Origin: Anastatus disparis
Lineage: Eukaryota > Arthropoda > Insecta > Hymenoptera > Eupelmidae
Direction: 5' to 3'
DNA length: 64,000 nt
Assembly: GCA_017163975.1 (NCBI GenBank)
Contig: JAFFSR010000220.1
Coordinates: 11,736,001-11,800,000, forward strand
Made by a program: the position numbers and the translations under genes. The notes below the pieces were generated by a model. It was not told the origin of the DNA. It saw only the letters and a program-made list of their open reading frames with translations, and ran no database searches. Each line of letters begins with the position of its first letter. Positions within the stretch are counted from its first letter, which is position 1. Of this stretch, positions 35,301-47,300 are shown piece after piece.

Positions 35301-38300
35301 TGATTCTGGCACTTACTACAAGTTGGAAATTAATACTTTTTGAGAATTTTATCACTTACGATATTTATGACTATAGGTCGACTACAAGATCAAGCGATTG
35401 TGAATAAACAAATTTTTTTAAAAGTTCCAATGATGAAGTTTGAAAGATGGAATATTTTGAGCTTTCAGAGACATCAGAAAATGATAAAAATAAATGTTTA
35501 AAATATAAATTAAATAATTTATTGTGAGTAATAGAATATAGAATAAACGAAACTTAAGCTAATCAAATTTTTATAACTCTGTGTATAAATTTTAAAAATT
35601 CTGTACACCTTATCTTATGGGTCCCAAAATTATTTATGAAAAGTTTTCGATTTTGTACAGGAATCCAAATATCTTAAAAACTAATGAATGAATTTATTTG
35701 AAAATTTAACTGAATAATCTTTATGGTACATACTACAAGCTAATGCATTTTTTTACTGAAAATTTTGCAATAAAATGAAAAGATAGCCAATATTTACGAG
35801 TACAGGTGTAGTGTCCATTTCACATCCCCTTAAAGAACCAGTGTTTGATGCAGAATATTAGGTATTTATTATATACGTGTAGGTCTGAACATTAATAAAA
35901 TTTAAATAGCAGAAAATGTCACATAAGTGTATTACTATTTTCAAGTCTAATTGCAGTTCTATATGATAGAAAGATTCTTTAACATTAAACGTTTATTAAT
36001 ATGTACTATTTATCTTTTGTAAATATATAATTATGACTTCCGGAATATTCATTGATGAAAATTTGAAATTCTACTCCTATATATACTTAACACCATCCTT
36101 AACATTGATCTCTTTTACTTTTGAACCCTACACTCAAGAAATAAAGCCTTAGCCCTAATAAATAATTCAAACATTCATTAAACCAACCCCCGAAAAAAAG
36201 AGGAAAAAATTTTTCTTTCAAAGCAAAAGTAACTTACCATTTGCGGCATCCAGCATATAAGAAAAGAAATAGATAACAAAGCCATGAGCTTAGCGAAAGC
36301 ACGTTCCTCAGCAGTAATACCAACTTCGGACGATGTGCCGGCGACGTTGAGTAAAGGTTTGGCTCTTGAAGATGCACGCGATATACGTCTCAATGCACCG
36401 TTACGTCTGCCCAATCGTTTTAGAGCGCTTGCCACTGCAAGGTTACACCAGACGATAGATAAACAAAGTACTGTACCTAAATAAACAATAAGTGGAAAAA
36501 AATTATTTTAATATTTACATTTATCGTTTTTTTTTAGAGTCGACGAATTTTTTTTAGCGAAAGTTTGGAGTACCTGGGATTGGAAAATTGTGTAGGTAGA
36601 TTGGATTAGAATTAAATTTAACTTTGTTAACTTATTTTATTCTTTCACGTAAAATTTCGTAAGTTTGATTGAAAGATTAAGTGGTTCTTTGAAATACATT
36701 GCGTAGTATAACAATATTGAATTCCAAAATATTTGAAAGAAAAATTCATAATGAAAAACTTTTTTTTTATCATGGTGAAAAATAATCTAGTTTTATCGGG
36801 ATTATCGGCTTATTATCTGGGCTTCTGGTGGGTGGTTTGCTTATTCAATTCAATAAAATTGGACAGAGTTAAAACAATAGTTAAAACAATTGACATTTAC
36901 CGTTGAAATAATTCACATTATAACTTTTACGGTTCTAAGTTTTCTAAATCACATTTAATCTCAAACAGAATAGCGTTAAGAATTTTCCAAACTCAATACT
37001 ATCATCATAAGTTTTTCCCGGTCTATTTATATAACATAAGTTTTTCAACAACATGGACATTATACTATCAGTTTCTTATGCTCATTTTTCAACCATCATT
37101 TATTACCTTGTACCTGCACATGTTCCTTATATATGTGTACATACTTTATATCTTCTCTAACTAATATACTTTATCAAGACATTCTATAAAACAAAACATT
37201 TATATTTATAACAAAATTGATTCGTCTAGTCATTGGAAAATAAAACACTTAAGTTCAATCAATGTCAATAAACTAGTAGCAATATATTTTAAATCATACA
37301 TAATTAAGCCATTCATTTTTATATATTTCTAATATCGCAAAGCAAATTTTAAATCATTCTCAACAATTATTCTATTTCATTCAATATTGATTTGATAGGC
37401 ATCATAAGGCAAAAACCAAACAAATACAACTTCTGTTTAAAGTTCTTACATATGCTTTTTCAAATCCGATCCGAGTTTTCATTTAATCAGTCTATTTGCA
37501 AAGACATTTATAATAATGTAACCAAATCATTATTATATTAGACATTTTTAATTCGTAAAGCATGAAGCAGCGGCATAAAGAACAATTATTGTAGCAATCA
37601 TCAAATCCATGAAGCAGTCATAAATATTTCAATCATAACAGCATACAAGGCTTTTAAATTTTAGGGATAAAACACAACCCTGATCAAAGATGAAGCAATG
37701 ATGATAATTACTAAAATAACATGATACCTAAACATAGAATTCAGTAAGGACACACATACAGGCAATAAAAGACAAGGTTTTTTGGATAAATATTGCAAAG
37801 CATTACATATTTCATTCATGTGATGACTTTTTAACAAAATCAATATATCAAGATGCTTTCCAAAATACGGTAGTCAATAGAACAATAGAAGCTACATAGC
37901 AACTTGATCAGGCTATGATGATTTTTCAATCTTAAATTGTATAAAGATGATGTTTGCACAAAAGAATGGAAGTATATTGCAATAATTTGTTAATTTACAA
38001 AAATTTCTGTTCAGCTGTTAACTTTTTGGATAATGTGAAATCATTTATCCTTTTAATATAATTCTTATTACTTGCAATACATATTCCCAATATCAATTAA
38101 TACTTAAGAAATACAAAACAAAAAGACATATGAAACTGATTTAGAAAAAGCTGAACAATTTTAGCACCTGTTCGATACTTCATTCAAAAGTAACAGAGTG
38201 AAGAAATAATGATGGCAGCACTATTATATTATCATTTGAAAACACACATTCTGAATATGTGAGTAAAGTGCGGAAATGGTGATAAATAGAAAGTGGAAAT

Positions 38301-41300
38301 TTAAATGATCAACTTGGAACAGTTTTAATAACAATGCAAAATTAAACAATTTCTCCTTTTTCAAAATTAATAAATTTTGCTTATTCAAGGTATACATACA
38401 TACCTCGTGTCCTTTTTTTTTAACTTTTCTAACTAATCAATATACTTTATCAAAATGTTCACTGAAATAAAACGGTCCTAACAATTTTAAAATCATTTGG
38501 GCACTCGAATAAGCAACAAGCAAAGAATTTTGTTTCATCATCGGAAAACGAAACACTTAAATTCAGTCTATATAAATAAACTTTAAAAACAACATCCCTC
38601 AAGCTATGCATCTATACATAGTAAAAATTACTTACTACATCAGCGAATTTTAATCGGTGGTTTTTTTAAATAAAGCATTATGGAGCTGAATACCGCAGAA
38701 ACATTTATAACAATAAACCAAAAAGAATTACAAAAAACCAATATGTTTAGTTAAGTTAGTGTACGTTATGTGATGGCCAAAGCCAGGAGGTTCCATTTTT
38801 TGGTCTAGTATCGTAATACATTACTTATGTTTAAATTAATCATTTAACCACTATAAAACCAATATCATTTTATAAATTATTATTAAGATAATTATATATG
38901 ATCAATTAATAGTGTACCACGTTTGTGATTAATTTATTAATTAATAATATTTTATTCATTTGAGCATATTAAATGAAGAATTTTATTACCGTTACAAAAG
39001 AGATTAATCAAAACGATGACACACACCATAATAAAAGATTAACTGATTGTGTGTCAACTATTTAAATTACAAATATCATGTATATATAATTTAATTGTGT
39101 ACAAATTAATTTGTTAATGCATCGTCATCTTCTTTCTTTTTAAGAACGCAACTGCTCCAGATACTTAAATATTTAACTTTTTAATGTATACGTTACATTG
39201 TGCGATATTTTAAAGGTACAAACAATGAGCATCAATTTTACATACTTTATGGAGTGGTTAATTACGATAAATTTAATTTATATCTCAATAAAAAGAAACT
39301 TTTATGTGCTTATGTGGAAGCAACAGGAAAAGAATATAGATGTGAGCACTGAAGCATAAAGTTATAAGGGAGGAAGTGAAGTAACTTCTCTGAAGTCGAT
39401 CATTCTAACGTTAATATGATTTGAAACTACTTCCTTACTTACGATTATATTCTTTGAAAATAAAATCAATTTTGGTAAAATAAAAGTTTACTTTGCTTGC
39501 CATTAATATTTTATATCTAAACATTTTCTCAAAATGCAGAGTACTTTAATCCTGAAATTGTATTATTTCTATAATACATTATTCATCTATGTATCTAAAA
39601 ATTTTATTTTCAATAAACCAAACCATAAGATGACTTACCAAAGAAGAACCAGACGTAGGCGTAAGCGACATCGATTGGTTTAACGGCATCCCTATAACGT
39701 TGACATCTAATGCCATCCTTTGTTAATTCTTGATATAAACCAAATCCAAAAAATGGTAGAAATGTCAGGGTTAGAGCAATGACCCAGAGTAGTAGCATAC
39801 AACGGACGATCATTGGGTACGTTACCTGCTAAAGATTACACATGCGTCACCGGGTACGTCGTAATGGGTGGTTTTTAAATGGATTAAGTATTAGACTATT
39901 TGATAACCTGTTGCAAAATCATTTTTTTTCTTGAAAAGAGCTAGAGGTTTTTAATTATGTTTTGATTTTACAAAATCTTTTTAGCGTCTTAAATATGCGT
40001 TTTCAATTTAGCTTTTTAAAAATATTTTTTGTGAGATCCTCAAAAATTACTTTCGCTTATGAAATTAAGCGAACACGTGTAAATCCAATGATAAAATAAT
40101 TCAATTTAATTATGGATGAAAATAGATTTTTGTTATCTTATAAAAAAACGATTTTGCAACATCTCGTTAAATTTAATGTACTCTACTTGTTATATGTACT
40201 ATACATGATATTATAGGATTGATATATTTGAAAAATAAGTATTGCGAAACTAATCTGTTTCATTATATCCAGATCCTTGTTATGTGAACAAATTCATTTT
40301 AATCAAAATAATATTGAGAATAACATCAGACTACATAAATTGAATCAATAAAATATTAGCATTTATCTTATATTACATATTTGTTAGAATACTTGCAAGT
40401 GCTTTAGATCTTTAAAATAAAATTCCTTTAATCTTGACAAATTCTGAACTCTCCCTTATCTAAGGAACTTCATTTACAAACGACTAAATTCATAGTCACT
40501 AAACCGGCTTATTGAACTTTCAATCATAACTTCTACCTATTGGAAATACTAACTACTATAATTCGTTTATTTAAGTAGTAAGTCATAGAAAAAATTCTGA
40601 AAGTCTTTTAATGATGAAATCGTAATTAAGATTAGAGATTAATTTTATATTATATGCTTTTATTTCATGCTGAAATTATTCATCCTTAAATAAATAATTC
40701 TTATTTGCGCTAAACTTACACTTCATCTTTAGAAATAATTCAATTTATACTTTATAAAATATCATTGTTCTGAAATATTCATTTTATCAAAAAAAGAAAA
40801 TTAATTATTTCTAAACAAAATATTAATATTAATTATCCTACTAAAGAATTGAAAAAAACTTTGTTACTACCTTATAAAGAAGTAAAAAAGAAAAGCACCC
40901 TTTAACAAAAGTAAAAGCAATATTATCACTACTTCTGTAATAAAACTTTATATAAAGTCTGAAGATTTTTTTTCTAAAGGGTGACCAACCGATACAGTAA
41001 GCTTCAATCCTCAAGAGTGATATACTCAGAATTATATACCTTAAGCTCAAGGATACATGATAAAGTCTTAATGAAACATACGTGAAAAATCTATAGATTG
41101 TGAACGTGACGATTTTCATACTCAAAGATTTTGGTTTTTTTTTTCATTGGAGAGCAAATATTAAGTTGAATTTTATTAAGATGAAATATATTCTCTATTA
41201 AGTTTCATAAAAAAAAGACAATTGTTATGGTTGATTATTTTTGTAATGATTCTATCAAGTTCGATGTGTAAGTATCTTGTAATAATTCAAATATTATTCT

Positions 41301-44300
41301 AATATATAAGATGTTACACGATTATTTGTTTGATTATTTTGCGTGAATTGTTAGATTATAAAAATAAATATAAAGACAGTCAATAATAAAAAAAAATACT
41401 ATATGTCATTACTTTAAATTGTATTTTCAAAAAATGAAATGTAATCTGTAATTTAGAAAACAAATATTTTCAAACATTTTTATCACTATAATAATATTTT
41501 TAATATGAAAAATAAAAAGTTTCAATAGTAATAATAAATAATGGTTTTAATTTAGTTTAATGATTTACTACATTAGTTTGTTATAAGACCAATTATAAAC
41601 TCATATTTCGGCACATGCTCAAATTGACGATTTTGTGTGATTAATTAATCTTTTTTTTAAAAACACACAAAATTTTATTTTGAAGTCTTTTTGTTTTATT
41701 CTTCTAATTAAGTTAAATTAAAGTTAATTGTTCGATCGACAGCTTTCATTAAAATTGTAATAATACCTTTTTTTTTAAAATAAGTTGAGATATAATACGT
41801 TTATAAGAATTAATAATTATAATGTACAAAATCTATGAAATAGACAAATGTGTGTTTTAAAAAAACATGAGTAAATATATTATTTATATTATATTTTCTA
41901 TAAACATATGTCTACATAAAAGTCATGAATTTTTCGAAAGTGTAACCTAGTGATACAATGATTTTCAATTCCCAAATGTGCTATCCAGATCCATTCCTTA
42001 AGCCTAAGGATATACGATAAAGTCTTAATAATATTCATATATATGTATGTGTAAGTTTGAGCACTTTTGCGTGTAGGAATTCACGGATTGTGAACATAGG
42101 AAGATTTGACTTTATTTCAAAGGCCAAACTAAAATTGAATTTATTAAAACAAAACGCCTTCTTTTGTAGTTGATAATCAGAAGAAATACAGTTGAAAAAT
42201 TTGATTATTTTGATTACAATTTTATTAAAGTGGACTTCGAAGATCAGAAATCAAATGAAATATTTCATGAAAAACATCACGTGTAAGATGCAAGATTTCC
42301 AAGTATTTCTAAAATAGAAGGTCATTGTTTAAATAAAAGAGAGAAAAAATAATTTAAAATCGACTTTAATGGAGGAAATAAAATTTATGCTTATAATTTA
42401 ATAATAAATATTCATTTATACAAAATATAATAATATTAAGTTTTCCAAAAAAAGAGGATCGATACTAATGACACAGTACATAAATGTCTATAAAAATCTT
42501 TATAAAGATAAAATTTTTCTATTAGTATCAATAAAAGTCATTGATCAATCTATCAATCTTAATTCTACAAATTAGTAAGAGATCAATATTAAGTGCTAGA
42601 AAATTAATTTTTCTATTGCTTCATAAGAGGTAATTAATTTTAGGACATGGTTAATCTGACAAATAGTATTTACCACGTTATTGTTTTAATAAACTATTTA
42701 AGTTCATATGGAAAATTTTTCAAGAGATGACTCAATGATATAATAAACTCCCATTCCCAAGAAAGATTTTTGTAAATGGACCTAATAGGTGAATAGTATA
42801 AACGTTAATGATGCAGTGATTTCTAAGTGTATATGACCTTGGTTAAAACTTTAGTTGCGAGGAATTTTCGTAAACAGCTACATATTATATGTGAAGAGCC
42901 CTTTACGAGACTCTACTTTATCCTCGAACTTTGTAAGAACTTGTTCGAGTGTCACGTGAATGACCTTGTCGCTATTTATTATCATGATAAGAGGGGAAAT
43001 ATTTTTGTATAAACTAAAATCTATGTATATGGGAGGTAGTGACTTAGATGCGGTCAGACATTAAGGGTACATATAACTAAGGGTTCATTGTACGTAAATA
43101 TCTATAAATTATAATAGTGCAATGAACTCTATAAGATGATTTTCATACGGAGATTTGATTTTATTTCAAAAATCATAAATCGAGCTTATTAAGATGAAAT
43201 ATCTTCTTTATTAACGCTATTGATATCTATTATGCACTGTAAAAACAAGTTTCGGTTATATGCTGAGTAAATATTTATTGAAATGAGGTAGGAAGTAAAT
43301 ATTTATTTCAAAAAAATAAGTGTTAAGTTGATTCAATCTTCAAACAAATACTGATCATTATAACCATATCAAATTTTTTTCAGAGAGATTCTGTAATTAA
43401 TATTCAATTATTTTCGCACTGCTAGACATACAAAAATAAAGGTTAAAACAATTAATAAAAAAAGTAAGCATTGAGCATTGTATTTTAATGAGATATAAAA
43501 ACATTCTAAACAAACATCAGCAATTAAAGGAAAAATATCATGTGTTATTATTTGAAATTCTGTATTTCCAGAATATGTACGACAATCTACAACTTTAGAA
43601 AGTAAATATTTTTAAACGATAACGATAATATTTTTTCTGCGAACAATCAAAAGTCACCAATGTGATAACATTAATATATTGACCTGTTTAGATTTGGTTA
43701 TAGCTACTTCAATTTTCAAGTACTAATGTGTATATATAGTAATATTTCGGAATGTGCACGTATGTCAACGATAGTCATAGTGTAATTAATTATGTTTCGA
43801 TAAAGCAATACACGAAATTCATTTTTCAAATGCTTACTTTCTATCATTTGGAGATATTGTTTAATTGAGTTTCGAAAGATTAATCAATGAGTCTTTTGTC
43901 GTTAATTGTTGTAATGGTTTAGCTTGAAATGCTGCAACCATTAAAATCAATGTTTGATATAAACAATTTTAGGATAAAAAATTATACTTTTGCCGTAAAT
44001 ATATAGTATTATTTATATATTTATTATAATAATTATTATATATGTTATATTTATGGTATTGTATATAATTTTGTTAAAATAATTCGAGTTTTTTATTAAT
44101 TATTTCAAAAAAACTTCGAGAATTCTTGAAAAGAAAATTATGAAAGTGGAAATCGTGTGAATATTTAAATAAACGAAATTGAAAATGACTTGGAACAACA
44201 AATAATGATCTTATGCAAAGAGAAGTAATTTAAACAAATAAAATTGCAAACTACTAAATGAAGTAAATAAAATTAATTTTTTTACATAAAATTTATCAAA

Positions 44301-47300
44301 CAAATTAAAAAAATCATACCAAACACAATAATTACGTAATTATAATAATATTGATTTGACAAACAAGCAGATTAATGGAACATCTTACGAATAACTTCAA
44401 TTCCATCAAAAAGATTTTTGACATATACAAATATATAAGTTTCCATTGATATAACTTATTTTTTTTTATCAAAGGCATTAATGGAGGTCAAGATATAGTT
44501 TACCCGAATGTTTGATTACTTATGAACTTATGATTTTCCCAGTAGTAATACGGTGTATCCATAATAACCACGCCGGCATTTTCTAAAATAGAAATCATCA
44601 TACTCCGGGTGTACGTCTTTTTCTTATTTTTTTCTTCTTTTATTTTCAAACTTGACATGAAACCTTGGCTCAGAATTATACGCATCGACTGTCATTAAAG
44701 TATGTCAATGGGAAAATGTATAACTTGAGCTTTTTTGTTTACCTTATTGAATTGAATTAAATTTTGCACGCAAAATGAAAATTTAAAGTTTTGATACTGC
44801 TAAAGTTTGAAATTGTATTATTAGAATTTGATACTACCATAACGCCTTTTTGCAATATTTATATACAAAATTTTCCTTCTGAAATTGAAATTCACTAACG
44901 GTTTCCATAATATTTATAGAAACTGTATTTATGTTATTAAACTGAAGTCAAGACATTATTTATCATTTAACTTAAGTAATTTATCATTTCAAAGATCTGA
45001 CTCATGAACTTGTAATTTTCTGATCACCATATGGATATGTTGTTTGTAAACATATACCGAGATATATTTTTAATCAACCACAGCTTTTTTTTTATGTTCC
45101 ATTAAAAACATTGAATATGAAATTAGATTAAAAATAACCATGTGTACTCTTTACAAATTTTAGAAGATGTATTGAAGCTATAATTTTTTTTGTAGTTTTT
45201 AATTAATATATTAATCCGATTAAACTTTAATTATGTTACTTACTTTTAATTTAACCATAAAAATATAGTTTTAAATATTTTTATATTTTAAATACTAAAA
45301 AATTGTATTCATATTTTTATACCCGAAAAAATTCAGGAGTGAACATTCGAGTTGAAGATTTGTGTATTGAAAAGAATAATTATTTGTAATTTTACATAAT
45401 GCATCGTTTCTTGGAACTGAAAGTTCCAGATTTTGTTATTCACATGTAAATTACTCTTTTATTTCGTTATCTTTATTACTATAGAATAATTTTGATCGGT
45501 TTTTTCATAAAATATAACTAAAAATATTAATATTTTATTTTTAAAATGTTTAATTTTTGATGAAATTACTAATTTTTTTAAAAAGTAGTAAAAAAAGAAA
45601 ACTTATAACATATTGAAAAGAAAAGTAAAAATAAAACTACAAGTCATCCGCCGAAATCCTTGTTCTCGTCGTTACACTCTTATTTCAAATCTGTACTTTC
45701 GATTTCAAAACTTTTTGACTAAGCGCTTTTAAAAGTGCGTTTCGTTGTTGGGCCGTAAATATACTGTTAACGCCCTCGCAAAATAATAAACGCGCCTACA
45801 GTATAAGAAAGCACAAAAAAAAATAAGAAACAAGAAAAAGAAAAATAACTTTTTATACCTATGCGACAGAACTGATAAAATGTCAAATTGAATTACACGT
45901 TGTGTGTGGTTGTGTTAAAAACACGAAAAATTTCTTTTTTTATTCTTTTCTTCTCTTTTTAACTGTCTGTATTGTACTTGACCTTTCGATAATAATAGAA
46001 ACAATCATCAAAATAGATTTTTTCCATTATGTCATTTTATAAGTGTACGAAAAAGTTTCACACTTTAGAGGAAAAAAGAAATTTAAACAAAATTGTTTAT
46101 AAAAGAAAATCATAGAATGTTTATAAACTTTAAAAAATATTGATTTGTTTAGTACTTTACTTTCTTTTAGTATTTCAAACAAGTGATTTGTAAAAAATAA
46201 GACAATTAAAAAATAAATTAAAAAATATCCATGTCAAAATATATTTTTAAAAATATTTTAACCACTTGTTGAATAGTAAATTGTACATTTGTTAGTCTTA
46301 CTACAAATATATATATTTCCTTCTTCAATCAATATATTTGTGATTGGTACATATGAGAGTTTGAGTCCTTGAAAATTTTCTAAAATACTAATAAATAATA
46401 TTGTGTAATTGCTGACCTAATATCATAAGCTACTGATATTTTTATTGATTAAATTAAACACTGATTGACAAAAGAAGAGTGTAATTATAGCAGAATTTTT
46501 TCCTCTCTTTTTCTTTTCATAATCCATATACGTGACATTGTTATAACCACCCGTGACTCTTAATACGTCGACTATTAAGATCAATTATTGTATCTTTTGA
46601 CTGTAGGAAACGAATTGATTGTGTGTAATTCTACGAAAAAAAAGAAGACTAAAACAGGAAGGCAAAGTCAAACGATCGTCAATTTCATCGAATCAACGAG
46701 ATACGACAATCGAAGATGCTTTAATCGAACTGTATTACGTGTAACGAAATATTTTACTGGAATTGATACTACTTGTTTTTATTACATATTAAATGTAACA
46801 GAGTATTAGATTGCTTTGTTTTTTTTTCCTTTGTCGACGTCAAAAATTTTTATATTACGAGAGTATTTTATTAAAAAATTATTTTATTTATTCATAAACT
46901 TTTATATCAAATTTATTATATTTTTTATATTTTATTTAACGTCGCTGTGTTTATGATATCATTACAATGCCAATTAGCGACGGAGGTCATTAGTGTGTCT
47001 GTGAACAAAGCACATGTAATGTACAGTGGTGTTTGTATAAATTGGTCGAGACCGGGATTCGAACTCCGGACCTCGAGATTATGAATCCATCACTCTACCG
47101 AGTGAGCCACTGAATACCTCTGATCAACGTTATTTTATTATTTTTTCTAACGGCGTGCGCAAAATTCGATTTCATGTACCCGTTTGCGTACATAAAATAT
47201 CATATTATGAGACGCATTTGTTTAGCGTGCGTAAAATGAATCGAGCTTGCGTAAAATGATTTCAGCGTGCGTAAAATGATTTGAGCGTGCGTAAAATGAT

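Larger units (their letters stand above)
27204..36237 (-). other. GPCR intron 4 (9.0 kb)
   Basis: Phase 0. It holds the second copy of the 0.8 kb repeat (27.45-28.26 kb) and SINE copies at 28.96 and 33.60 kb. The patches at 31.9-32.1 kb (CAAGGCGCGCGTTGAG) and 32.9-33.2 kb are less AT-rich and could be regulatory, but nothing specific is recognised. The rest is AT-rich without coding signal. Confidence 0.75.

Noticed and set aside
36284..36484. 66-codon plus-strand open frame
   Set aside because: It is the antisense shadow of GPCR exon 4.
46588..46809. 73-codon plus-strand open frame with Lys run and NRT/NVT
   Set aside because: Not recognisable as a protein, antisense within a GPCR intron, no splice or promoter support.
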